From the NCBI GenBank assembly GCA_963846495.1, contig CAWJWP010000019.1, forward strand, positions 1 through 64,000: a stretch of 64,000 nucleotides of DNA, written 5' to 3'. Under the pieces are notes generated by a model, which ran no database searches, was not told the DNA's origin, and worked only from the letters and a program-made list of their open reading frames with translations. Below are positions 35,389-44,265 of the stretch, piece by piece; within the stretch, counting starts at the first letter, position 1; every line of letters starts with the position of its first letter. Origin of the DNA: DASYQD01 sp963846495 (GTDB taxonomy: Bacteria; Acidobacteriota; Thermoanaerobaculia; Multivoradales; JAIOJS01). A program made the translations under genes and the position numbers.

Positions 35389-37212
35389 TCATCGCTCGTC
35401 GTGGTCGCGGAAACGGACACGGGTCAGCCCGGTGTGAATTCGGCGACTTTCTTCTTGAAGCTCTCCTTGATCATCCGCCACGAGTTCGGGATCGCCCTTG
35501 AGCACCGCCATGGTGAAGTTCTTCGCCTGCTCCATCGTGATGTGCGGCGGCAGCGGCGGCACCTCGGGGTCGCAGATGGCGTCGATGACGACCGGCCGGT
35601 CGGAGCGCAGCGCCTCGTCCCATGCCGGCCCGACCTGCTCCGGTTTGTCGACGCGGATGCCGCGCAGGCCGCACAGCTCGGCGAAACGCGCGTGGTCGAG
35701 CGCCGGCACCTCCTGCGACTCCGGGAACTTGGGCTCGCCCGACATCGCCCGCATCTCCCAGGTCACCATGTTGAGGTCGCGGTTGGCGAGCACCAGCACG
35801 ACGAAGGTCGGCAGCTTCCACCGCCGCCAGTAGCGGCCGACGGTGAGCAGCTCGTTCATGCCGTTCATCTGCATGGCGCCGTCGCCGATCAACGCGAACA
35901 CCGGCCGCTCGGGGTGCGCGAGCTTGGCGGCGAGCGCGTAGGGCACGCCCGAGCCCATGGTGGCGAGGTTGCCCGACAGCGAGCCGCGCATGCCCTCGCG
36001 GAACTTGAGGAGGCGCGCGTACCACTGCGCCGACGAGCCCGCGTCGGTGGTGACGATGGCGCCGTCCGGCAGCCGCTGTGACAGCTCCCAGAAGAGCAGC
36101 TGGGGGTTGACGGGATCCGCCGGTTGCTTCGCCTGCTCCTCCATCAGCTTCCACCAGTCGACGACCTCCTTCTCGATCTCGCGCCGCCACGAGCGGTCCG
36201 GTTTGGCGCGCAGCAGGGGCAGCAGCGCGCGCAGCGTCTCGCCGCTGTCGCCGACGAGGTTGACCTCGGCCGGGAAACGCAGACCGACGCGCGTGGGATC
36301 GAGGTCGATCGTCACCGCCCGCGCCTGGTCCCACTCGGGAAGGAACGGTGCGTACGGGAAGCCGGTGCCGACGAGGAGCAGCGTGTCGCACTCCTGCATC
36401 AGCTCCCACGACGGCCGCGTGCCGAGCAGACCGATGGCGCCGGTGACGAACGGCAAGTCGTCCGGCAGCACGTCCTTGCCGAGGAGCGCTTTGGCGACGC
36501 CGGCGCCGAGCCGCTCCGCCACCTCGACGACCTCGCGCGCGGCGCCGCGGGCGCCGGCGCCGATGAGCATCGCCACTTTCTCGCCGGCGTTCAGCACTTC
36601 GGCGGCGCGGCGCAGGTCCTCTTCGCGTGGGATGACGCGCGGCTCGCTGTAGGCGGCGCTCGTGGCGAGGGTCTTGAGCTCGCGCGGCGGCTCCTCCACC
36701 GCCTCGAGCTCCTGCACGTCGTGCGGGATGATCAGGCAGGTGACGGTGCGCCGCGCCTTGGCGATGCGCACCGCGCGGTCGACGACGGCAGGCAGCTGCT
36801 CGGGCACCATCACCGTCTGCACGTACTCGGAGGCGACGTCCTTGAACAGGTTCTGAAGGTCGACCTCCTGCTGCTGGTGCCCGCCGAGCGCGGCGCGTGG
36901 CTGCTGGCCGACGATCGCCACCACCGGCGCGTGGTCCATCCGCGCGTCGTAGAGCCCGTTCAAGAGATGAATGGCACCCGGCCCCGACGTCGCCAGGCAC
37001 ACGCCGACCTCGCCGGTGAGCTTGGCGTGGCCGCAGGCCATGAACGCCGCCATTTCCTCGTGGCGAACTTGGATCAGCTCGGGGTCGCCGTCGACGCGCC
37101 CGAGCGCGCCGAGAATGCCGTTGATGCCGTCGCCGGGGTAGCCGAAGATGCGATGCACGCCCCACTCGTCGCGCAACCGGGCGAGGAGGAAGTCGCTGAC
37201 GGTCTTTTTCAT
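35389..37212 (-). CDS. Thiamine-diphosphate enzyme, PoxB/acetolactate-synthase-like
   Basis: The 607-residue protein has the three domains of the POX/AHAS family. The N-terminal Pyr domain has catalytic E52 in RHEEMAAFMACGHAK; a middle nucleotide-like domain contains LIGAGARGAAREV. The C-terminal PP domain has the ThDP/Mg motif GDGAMQMNGMNELLT...LANRDLN. It is closest in feel to 'thiamine pyrophosphate-requiring' PoxB/YdaP proteins (pyruvate:quinone oxidoreductase-like). The true substrate is uncertain. It lies downstream of the divergent spacer with the GntR regulator, both on minus. Confidence 0.87.
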   Translation of the reverse strand: MKKTVSDFLLARLRDEWGVHRIFGYPGDGINGILGALGRVDGDPELIQVRHEEMAAFMACGHAKLTGEVGVCLATSGPGAIHLLNGLYDARMDHAPVVAIVGQQPRAALGGHQQQEVDLQNLFKDVASEYVQTVMVPEQLPAVVDRAVRIAKARRTVTCLIIPHDVQELEAVEEPPRELKTLATSAAYSEPRVIPREEDLRRAAEVLNAGEKVAMLIGAGARGAAREVVEVAERLGAGVAKALLGKDVLPDDLPFVTGAIGLLGTRPSWELMQECDTLLLVGTGFPYAPFLPEWDQARAVTIDLDPTRVGLRFPAEVNLVGDSGETLRALLPLLRAKPDRSWRREIEKEVVDWWKLMEEQAKQPADPVNPQLLFWELSQRLPDGAIVTTDAGSSAQWYARLLKFREGMRGSLSGNLATMGSGVPYALAAKLAHPERPVFALIGDGAMQMNGMNELLTVGRYWRRWKLPTFVVLVLANRDLNMVTWEMRAMSGEPKFPESQEVPALDHARFAELCGLRGIRVDKPEQVGPAWDEALRSDRPVVIDAICDPEVPPLPPHITMEQAKNFTMAVLKGDPELVADDQGELQEESRRIHTGLTRVRFRDHDER

Positions 37213-37324
37213 GACGCGCTCCCGGATGTAAATCCTGCCGGCGCGACGGAGCGCAGCTGTAAGAATTGCCCGACAGCCGCCGTCGGCAGGGCTGAACCAA
37301 GCTCGTCGTCGCCCGCCGGCGGGC

Positions 37325-38239
37325 TCAGCGCGCGCCGGCGACCGACGCGGCGTTCGCCTGCACGAGGAACGCCACCAACTGCCGTGTCGTCTCGCGGGAG
37401 AAGCCGCGATAGGGCAGCGCGCGCTCGACCAGCGGGTGGCCGGCGAGCAGCCGCCGCACCCGCGGCATCAGCATCACGGCCGCGTCGGCCGGGATGTCGT
37501 CGAGCGCGTCGCGGCCCAAGGTCAGGATGCGGAGCCGCTCCGCGCCCGGCTCGCCTCCCCAGATCGTCCATGCCTTCGTGGCCCAACGCGGATCGGTGCC
37601 GATGAAGTAGACCGGGCCGTCGGCGAGGAGCTGCGTCACGTCGGCGCGACGGCGCGGATCGATGGTGACGATGACGCAGGCCTTGCCGAGCCTGGCGGCG
37701 CAACGCCGGACCTCGCCGGCGTGAAAGGTCGTCGAGACGAGCAGCTGCGCGCGACGAACGGCGAACGGCGGTCCGCGGCGCAAGTGGTCGACCTCGACGG
37801 GCGCGCTCTCCAGCCCGAAGCCGGTCTGCAGCTCGTCGCACAGGTAATCGAGCTGGTCCTGGTTGCACTCGATGCACGCCGCCGACAGCCCCGTCGTGTC
37901 GAGACAATGCCGGAGCCGTTCCGCGACGGCGCCGAGCGGCGAGCCGTCGCCGAGCTCGTCGACGACGAAGTCGGCGATGCGATCGCTCAGCGGGTGTGCT
38001 TCGTCGGGGCGCGGCGCCGGCGCCGGACGGCCGGCGTAGATGCCGCCTCGCGGGCGGATCTCGACCAGGCCGTCGCGTTCGAGCCCGCGCAGCGCGGCGA
38101 CGACGGCGCGGTAGTCGCTGCCCACTTCGCGCGCGGTCTGCCGAGCGCTGCCGAGACGCTCGCCCGCACGCAGCCGGCCCAGATGCAGGCCGCTGGTGAC
38201 GCGCTGCTGGAGGCCGTCTCGGAGGGTGTCACGCCGCAT
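37325..38239 (-). CDS. GntR-type winged-helix regulator
   Basis: The 304-residue protein begins with a GntR-like winged helix: LRDGLQQRVTSGLHLGRLRAGERLGSARQTAREVGSDYRAVVAALRGLERDGLVEIRPRGGIYAG. The C-terminal ~200 residues do not match FCD or UTRA; they look like a substrate-binding or UbiC-unlike alpha/beta domain (AQLLVSTTFHAGEVRRCAARLGKACVIVTIDPR). It is divergent from the cytochrome gene at 38,375 (135-base spacer) and upstream of the ThDP enzyme, and could regulate either. Confidence 0.78.
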   Translation of the reverse strand: MRRDTLRDGLQQRVTSGLHLGRLRAGERLGSARQTAREVGSDYRAVVAALRGLERDGLVEIRPRGGIYAGRPAPAPRPDEAHPLSDRIADFVVDELGDGSPLGAVAERLRHCLDTTGLSAACIECNQDQLDYLCDELQTGFGLESAPVEVDHLRRGPPFAVRRAQLLVSTTFHAGEVRRCAARLGKACVIVTIDPRRRADVTQLLADGPVYFIGTDPRWATKAWTIWGGEPGAERLRILTLGRDALDDIPADAAVMLMPRVRRLLAGHPLVERALPYRGFSRETTRQLVAFLVQANAASVAGAR

Positions 38240-38374
38240 GTGTTGCCGCCTCGCTGCCGGATCAGATCGCCTGTCGAGGGCCCGCTGACACGCGAGGGTG
38301 ACGCGCTTCTTGCACGCCAGCCCTGGAGGTAGGTCCCACCCGCGCTCCCTGCGGTTCTAAAAGGGGTCACGCTG

Positions 38375-39739
38375 ATGTCGAGCTCACGCGCAGTTCTCGG
38401 CAGCTTTCTCCTCGCCACCGCCCTCTTGACAGTGGCCGCTGTCCGAGCGCCCGAATCCGCGCCGCTCGCCGGCGACGAGCGCGCGATCGAGCCGATCGTC
38501 GCTCACGCCAGGCAGCCCGAGCAGGACGCGCTGCAGTCGATCGCACGCGGCCGCCAGACCTTCCGTCACGACACCTTCGGCGGCGAGGCGTTCTGGGGCG
38601 ACACGATCCACCTCGACGACGCCATCGCCGGCGCCGCCAACGGCGGGGTCGGGCCCGGCCTGTCGCCGAGCGCGGCGCTGGCGCTCGGCCTCAAGGTCGA
38701 CGTCGCCGCGGTGCCGCGCAACGTCCGCCGGCAGCTCGCCGCCGGGCAGGTGGATCTCAACGATCCGGCGGTCACGCTGCTGCTGTTGCAGCGCAACGCC
38801 GTCATCGGCGTCAAGGGGTTCTTCAACGGCAGCACGATGACCTCGGTCGGCATCCAGTGCTCGCTGTGCCACTCGACGGTCGACGACTCCTTCGCGCCCG
38901 GCATCGGCGAGCGGCGCGACGGCTGGGCCAACCGCGACCTCGACGTCGGCAAGATCGTCGCGCTGGCGCCCGACCTCTCAGCCTTCGCGACGCTGCTCGG
39001 CGTCTCGCAGGACACCGTGCGGCAGGTGCTGCGCTCGTGGGGTCCCGGCAAGTTCGACGCCGAGCTGATCCTCGACGGCAAGGCCTTCCAGGACCCGCCG
39101 GCGAACACCAAGTCCGCCGCCACCCTCATCCCGCCCGCCTTCGGCCTCGCCGGCGTCAACCTCCACACCTGGACGGGTTGGGGATCGGTGACGCACTGGA
39201 ACGCCTTCGTCGCCAACCTCGAGATGCACGGCAAGGGCACCTTCTTCGACCCGCGCCTCGACAACCCGGCGCAGTTCCCCATCGCGGCGGCGAACGGCTT
39301 CGACGACGTGCGCAACGACCCCCGACCTCATCACCGACAAGCTCGCCGACCTGCACCTCTTCCAGCTCGCGCTGCGCGCCCCGGCGCCGCCGGGCGGCAG
39401 CTTCGACGCCGCCGCTGCGGCGCGCGCGGGCGCACGCTCTTCGCCGGCAAGGCGGCGTGCGCCACCTGTCACGTGCCGCCGCTCTTCACCGAGCCGGGCT
39501 GGAACATGCACCTGCCCTCGGAGATCGGCATCGACAGCTTCCAGGCCGACCGCTCCCCCGATCATCGCTACCGCACCTCGCCGCTCAAGGGCCTGTGGAC
39601 GCACACCAAGGGCGGCTTCTACCACGACGGCCGCTTCCCGACGCTGCTCGACGTGGTCAATCACTACAACGGCGTCAAGGACCTCGGGCTGACCGAGCCG
39701 GAGAAAGCGGACCTCGTCCAGTACTTGCTGTCGCTCTAA
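38375..39739 (+). CDS. Di-haem c-type cytochrome (CCP/MauG-like), with a compensated frameshift pair
   Basis: The 454-residue ORF starts with a signal peptide (AVLGSFLLATALLTVAAVRA). It has two haem sites, CSLCH near residue 165 and CATCH near 360, and the CCP-like end KGGFYHDGRFPTLLDVVNHYNG. Between about 39,316 and 39,430 the frame is wrong. The other frame there reads DLITDKLADLHLFQLALRAPAPPGG, which matches the sister gene. One extra C in a CCCCC run starts it, and a one-base loss in a GC repeat ends it. The neighbouring gene is a paralogue. Confidence 0.82.
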   Translation: MSSSRAVLGSFLLATALLTVAAVRAPESAPLAGDERAIEPIVAHARQPEQDALQSIARGRQTFRHDTFGGEAFWGDTIHLDDAIAGAANGGVGPGLSPSAALALGLKVDVAAVPRNVRRQLAAGQVDLNDPAVTLLLLQRNAVIGVKGFFNGSTMTSVGIQCSLCHSTVDDSFAPGIGERRDGWANRDLDVGKIVALAPDLSAFATLLGVSQDTVRQVLRSWGPGKFDAELILDGKAFQDPPANTKSAATLIPPAFGLAGVNLHTWTGWGSVTHWNAFVANLEMHGKGTFFDPRLDNPAQFPIAAANGFDDVRNDPRPHHRQARRPAPLPARAARPGAAGRQLRRRRCGARGRTLFAGKAACATCHVPPLFTEPGWNMHLPSEIGIDSFQADRSPDHRYRTSPLKGLWTHTKGGFYHDGRFPTLLDVVNHYNGVKDLGLTEPEKADLVQYLLSL

Positions 39740-39813
39740 GCGTTTTTAGGCGATCGCTCGGCGGCCACATGCGGACGCCGAGGCGTGTACGCCGTCTCCA
39801 AGGAGGTATGACG

Positions 39814-41158
39814 ATGCGCGGGAAACTGTTCGGCGCCTTGCTCGGCGCTGCGCTGCTGGTCATCGCCTGTCTGCCGGGGATGAAGGGCGTGCCGAAGAAC
39901 CCGGCGGTCGAGGCCGAGAAGACGCGGCCGGGGCACGATGCGCGGATCGACGCCAACGCGGCAAAGCTGCTGAAGCGAAGGGCGGGAGATCTTCCGCTAC
40001 GACAGCTTCGGCAGCGAAGACTTCTGGGGCGGTCAGCTTCGCCTGCACGAGGCGATCCTCGGCGAGAAGCAGGGCGGCGTCGGCCCGGGTCTCACACCGA
40101 AGCAGGCGTTGAAGCTCGGGCTCAAGGTCGACGCCGGCCAGCTCCCCGAGATCCTCTCCAAGGCGATCCAGGAAGCGTCGGTGAGCCTCGACGATCCCGA
40201 GACGACGGTGGCGCTGCTGCGCGCGCACTCGGTCGTCGGCGTCAAGGCCATCCTCAAGGACGACAAGATCGTCAGCGTCGGCCTCACTTGCGCGCTCTGC
40301 CACTCGACGGTCGACGACTCGATCACCGCCGGCATCGGCGCGCGCCTCGACGGCTGGCCCAACCGCGACCTCGACGTCGGCCAGGTGGCGGCGCTGTCGC
40401 CCAGCGTGAAGCCGTACGCCGATCTCCTCGGCGTCAGCGAAGACAAAGTGCGCGAGGTCTTCCGCAGCTGGGGCCCCGGCAAGTACGACGCCGAGCTCAA
40501 CCAGGACGGCAAGGCGATGCGTCCCGACGGCAAGTCGGCGGCGACGGTGCTGCCGGCGGCGTTCGGCCTCGCGGGCGTCAACCTCCACACCTACACCGGC
40601 TGGGGCTCGGTGACGCACTGGAATGCCTACGTCGCCATCACGCAGATGCACGGCAAAGGAACGCTCTTCGATCCGCGGCTGAACGACGCGCGGCAGTTCC
40701 CGCTCGCCGCCAAGGCCGGCCACGGCAACATCAGAAACACGCCCGACCTGGTGACCTCGAAGCTGGCGGCGCTGCACTACTACCAGCTGTCGATCCCGGC
40801 GCCGGAGCCGCCGAAGGACTCCTTCGACGCCGCCGCGGCCGGGAGGGGCAAGCTCGTGTTCGAGGGCAAGGCGCAGTGCGCGACCTGCCACGTGCCGCCG
40901 CTCTTCGTCGAGCCCGGCTGGCCGATGCACACGCCCGAAGAGATGGGCATCGACGACTTCCAGGCCAACCGCTCGCCCGACCGGCGCTACCGCACGACGC
41001 CGCTCGCCGGCCTGTTCGCGCGCCAGAAGGGCGGCTTCTACCACGACGGCCGCTTCCCCACCTACGAGGCCGTCGTCGACCACTACGACCGACATCGCCA
41101 GCTGCGGCTGACGGCGGACGAGAAGCGCGACCTGGTCGAGTACCTGAAGTCGCTGTGA
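39814..41158 (+). CDS. Di-haem cytochrome lipoprotein, paralogue of the upstream gene (frameshift near N-terminus)
   Basis: The start at ATG 39814 has AAGGAGG at good distance. It gives a lipoprotein signal (LLGAALLVIAC) and about 55 residues. The frame then shifts by one base near 39,972 and continues GREIFRYDSFGSEDFWGG...LKLGLKVDAGQLPEIL. It goes on through CALCH and CATCH haem sites to GGFYHDGRFPTYEAVVDHYD. It parallels the upstream cytochrome along its length. Both probably sit in the periplasm or on the outer membrane as electron-transfer or peroxidase-like proteins. Confidence 0.8.
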
Positions 41159-41221
41159 CGACAGTGGGAGCAGCACGGCGAAGTGCGCCTGCCGCTCCAG
41201 GCAAACAGAAGGAGAAGCGCC

Positions 41222-41855
41222 ATGACCCGTAGAACAACCCTTGGTGTACTGCTGATCGCCTCGATCGCGCTGCTGACACTCGCGCCCGCGGCCGCCGCCG
41301 ACTCGCCGCCGATCAGCCGGCAGGCCTTCAACGACGACATGCGCAAGCTGTGGGAGGACCACATCACCTGGACGCGGCTCTACATCGTCTCCGCGCTCGG
41401 AGGATTGGCCGACAAGGACGCCACCGCGCAGCGACTGCTGCAGAACCAGACCGACATCGGCAACGCGATCAAGCCGTTCTATGGCGACGACGGCAGGGAA
41501 CAAGCTCACCGCACTGCTGCGCGACCACATCCTCGTCGCCGCCGAGCTCATCGACGCCGCCAAGGCGGGCGACAAGCCGAAGCAGGACGACGCGACGAAA
41601 CGGTGGTTCGCCAACGCCGACGAGATCGCCGCCTTCCTGAGCGGCGCCAACCCCAAGAACTGGCCGCTCGCCGACGCCAAGAAGATGATGCACGACCACC
41701 TCAACCTGACGACCGAGGAGGTGGTGGCCCAGCTCAGCAAGAACTGGGCGGGCAGCATCGCGGCCTACGACAAGGTGCACACCCAGATCCTCCACATGGC
41801 AGACATGCTGAGCTCGGGGATCGAGGCCCAGTTCCCGAACAAGTTCAAGGCCTGA
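41222..41855 (+). CDS. Exported helical protein of unknown function (frameshifted)
   Basis: The start at ATG 41222 (AGGAGAAGCG upstream) gives a signal peptide (LGVLLIASIALLTLAPAAAA), then FNDDMRKLWEDHITWTRLYIVSALGG. A one-base shift near 41,490 continues GNKLTALLRDHILVAAELIDAAKAGD, LADAKKMMHDHLNLTTEEVV and KVHTQILHMADMLSSGI. Rejoined it is ~210 residues, mostly amphipathic helices with regularly placed His/Trp (DHITW, RDHI, MHDH, KVHTQILHM), suggesting a metal- or haem-binding four-helix bundle. It follows the two cytochromes and may be functionally linked. Confidence 0.7.
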
Positions 41856-42112
41856 TCTCGTCGCGGCCCTTCAGGAGCCGTGCGCAGCAGGGCCGGCGGC
41901 GATAGGGTTGCGCGGAATGCCGGATCGAGAGCCCGCTGACGCATCGTCCGCTGGCCTGGGAGGGACGAGGCCGCCGCTCACGTCTTTCCACGTGCTGTGG
42001 CTCACGCTCGCGGCAGGCGCGGCCGCGGATGTCTTCATCGCTGCTGACGACGGCGCGTCGGTCAGGTCAGCGCTCGGGCCGACAGAGGCCGCGCAACATC
42101 CGTAAGAAGGTC

Positions 42113-42943
42113 GTGCGGCGTTGCCTTTCTCTCTTCGCAGTCGCAATCTTCGTAGCGTTCGGCGCCGCCCACGCAGCGCAGCGCCGTTCTCCGCCGACCT
42201 TCCCTGGCGTCCGCTCGGTTTTGTGGGTCGGCGCTCATCCTGACGACGAAGTCATCGCCGCGCCGCTGCTTGGGCGGCTCTGTGTGGAGGAGGGGTTGAC
42301 CTGCACCTTCCTCGTGATGACGAGGGGCGAGGCAGGACAGTGCAGGCTACCGAACGGTTGTCACCCGGACCTCGGCTCGGTCCGCGCCGCCGAGATGCGT
42401 CGATCGGCACGGCTCTTTGATGCGCGACTGATCCAATGGACCCTCGCCGATGGAGCCGGCGCTACCGGATGGGCAAATGCGAGCGGAGGTTTCTCTACGC
42501 TCCTGAGCCAGATCTCGAGTGTTGTTCAGGAAGTCGACCCGGACGTAGTGCTCACCTTCGATCCAAGACACGGCTCGACTTGCCACCCCGATCACCGCGC
42601 CGCAGGCGACCTCGTTCTCCAGGCAGTGAGTCAAGTTTCGCGCCGGCCGACCGTGTATCTGCTCGAAACAATCGTGACCGGCAGCACGGTGCCGTTCACC
42701 ATCTCCTATGCTCCGGGTGCGACGCCGGCACAAGGAGCCTTCGGCTTCGACGCCAACCAGAATCTGCCCTTCCTTCGCCAAGCGGCCTGGCAGTTCACGG
42801 TCTTGGCCGCTCAATCGCACCCCAGCCAGTTCGTCCCCAGCGCCGTACGAGGGTTGTCAAAGTTCCCCCCTCAGCGACGTGTTGTCTTCGCCGCACCTTC
42901 CGCTCTGGCGTTGGGAATACCCTCTCCCGTGGGCTGCAACTAG
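42113..42943 (+). CDS. Exported PIG-L/LmbE family deacetylase
   Basis: From GTG 42113 the protein has ~276 residues with a signal peptide (RCLSLFAVAIFVAFGAAHA). The family motif AHPDDE supplies zinc ligands, and HPDHRAAGDLVL supplies the third. Members remove acetyl groups from GlcNAc conjugates. The start is uncertain; an ATG at 42029 exists. The gene uses more A/T-ending codons than neighbours, hinting at recent acquisition. The ~250-base spacer upstream has no gene I can support. Confidence 0.83.
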   Translation: MRRCLSLFAVAIFVAFGAAHAAQRRSPPTFPGVRSVLWVGAHPDDEVIAAPLLGRLCVEEGLTCTFLVMTRGEAGQCRLPNGCHPDLGSVRAAEMRRSARLFDARLIQWTLADGAGATGWANASGGFSTLLSQISSVVQEVDPDVVLTFDPRHGSTCHPDHRAAGDLVLQAVSQVSRRPTVYLLETIVTGSTVPFTISYAPGATPAQGAFGFDANQNLPFLRQAAWQFTVLAAQSHPSQFVPSAVRGLSKFPPQRRVVFAAPSALALGIPSPVGCN

Positions 42944-43060
42944 ACGTCGCTACCGCTCGCTGTGGCGAGAGCGTCGAGCTGACGCCCAATGTAGCTCCGC
43001 TCTGCTCCGCGTCGAGAACTCGCAGCGCACTCGCTCGTACCAACCAGCGAGGCACGACGC

Positions 43061-44194
43061 TTGAATGCGCAACTACCGGTGCCGCAGCCCAAAGCCGCCC
43101 ACGCGTTCGATTACGCGGGTAACATCTCGCGGCATGCGTGGGAGCTCTCGATGACGGGCGGAGCGCGAAGCGTGCTCGAGCGCATTGGCGTGTTCGTCGA
43201 GGAGCTCCAAGGCGTCAACTTTCAAGTACCCGAAGATGATGCCGCCGTCGCTCGAGGCGCGCTCTTCGCGCCTCGGCTCGTGCAACGCATCAACCAAGGC
43301 ATCGACCTCCTCCAGGCCGCGCAAGAACATTACGAGCGCGCCACCGTGCCCGAGGAGGAAGTTCGCGAGGCCGACTCTCTCGACGACATCGGGCACCTCA
43401 TCTCCACCGAGATCGCCGGCCAGGAAGTCACCGACCTCCTCTTCCTCGCCCGCGCCGATCTGCGTGGCGCGCTCCACGACCTCCTCGCCTCCGTCGACAG
43501 CGAAGACTTCCTGCGCGTTGCCAGCAGCTGCGACGCCGGCCTGCGCACTCTGAAACGCACGCTGATCTCCGTCGAGTCGGCCCTCCACGACTTCGAAGGG
43601 CTCGAGCCGCCGATGCGGGTGTGGTCAGACCTCGAAGTGTCGCTGCAGACGCGGCAGCTCTACGCCGCGATCCGGCGCGAGGTGATGCGGCCACCGGCGC
43701 CCGACGACGGTGCGCTGCCCGATCGCCTCGCCTCCGTCCACGACCGCCTCGACCACCTGCGCGAGCTCGACGTCTATCCGCTGCTGCGCTTCGACGACCG
43801 CGTGGCGATGCGCGAGCTGCGGCGGCGCATTTCCGCCTGGATCGTCGACGAGGCGCCCGACATGATCGCCGGCGGCCGGCTGTGGGACGACCTCGTCGGC
43901 TTCGCGCAGCTGCTCAAGGCGGTGAGCCATCGCCAGGAGCTGCGCCAGCACGACCGCGCGCTGCTGCGCCGCGCCTACCACCAGCTCTTCGGCCGCGCCG
44001 CGCACGCGCGCGTGCTCTCGGACGACCTACTCCACCAGCTCGCGGCGCTCGACGGCCTCGACGACGACCTCGACGTGCTCCTCGCCCGCGGCGAGCGCAG
44101 CGACCTGCCGCGCTGGCGCGAGGTGATGACGCGGCTGCTGCGGCGGCTGTCGACGCCTGCCGAAGCGCTCGCCGGCGCCGTGTGGCCCGAGTAG
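43061..44194 (+). CDS. Helical protein of unknown function
   Basis: The 377-residue ORF begins at TTG 43061 with GAGG upstream. It is predicted almost wholly helical, with charged heptad-like stretches (VLERIGVFVEELQG; LYAAIRREVMRPP; LLRRAYHQLFGRAAHARVL) and no signal peptide or membrane helix. I recognise no family. Long acidic/arginine-rich helices suggest a scaffold or regulator. It lies between the PIG-L gene and the convergent diguanylate cyclase. Confidence 0.65.
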   Translation: MNAQLPVPQPKAAHAFDYAGNISRHAWELSMTGGARSVLERIGVFVEELQGVNFQVPEDDAAVARGALFAPRLVQRINQGIDLLQAAQEHYERATVPEEEVREADSLDDIGHLISTEIAGQEVTDLLFLARADLRGALHDLLASVDSEDFLRVASSCDAGLRTLKRTLISVESALHDFEGLEPPMRVWSDLEVSLQTRQLYAAIRREVMRPPAPDDGALPDRLASVHDRLDHLRELDVYPLLRFDDRVAMRELRRRISAWIVDEAPDMIAGGRLWDDLVGFAQLLKAVSHRQELRQHDRALLRRAYHQLFGRAAHARVLSDDLLHQLAALDGLDDDLDVLLARGERSDLPRWREVMTRLLRRLSTPAEALAGAVWPE

Positions 44195-44265
44195 CGGCGC
44201 CAAGACCGGACGGTGCGCAGAGCGCACCCTACGAGCCGTTCGCGGCGCCGCGCCCGGACGCGCGC

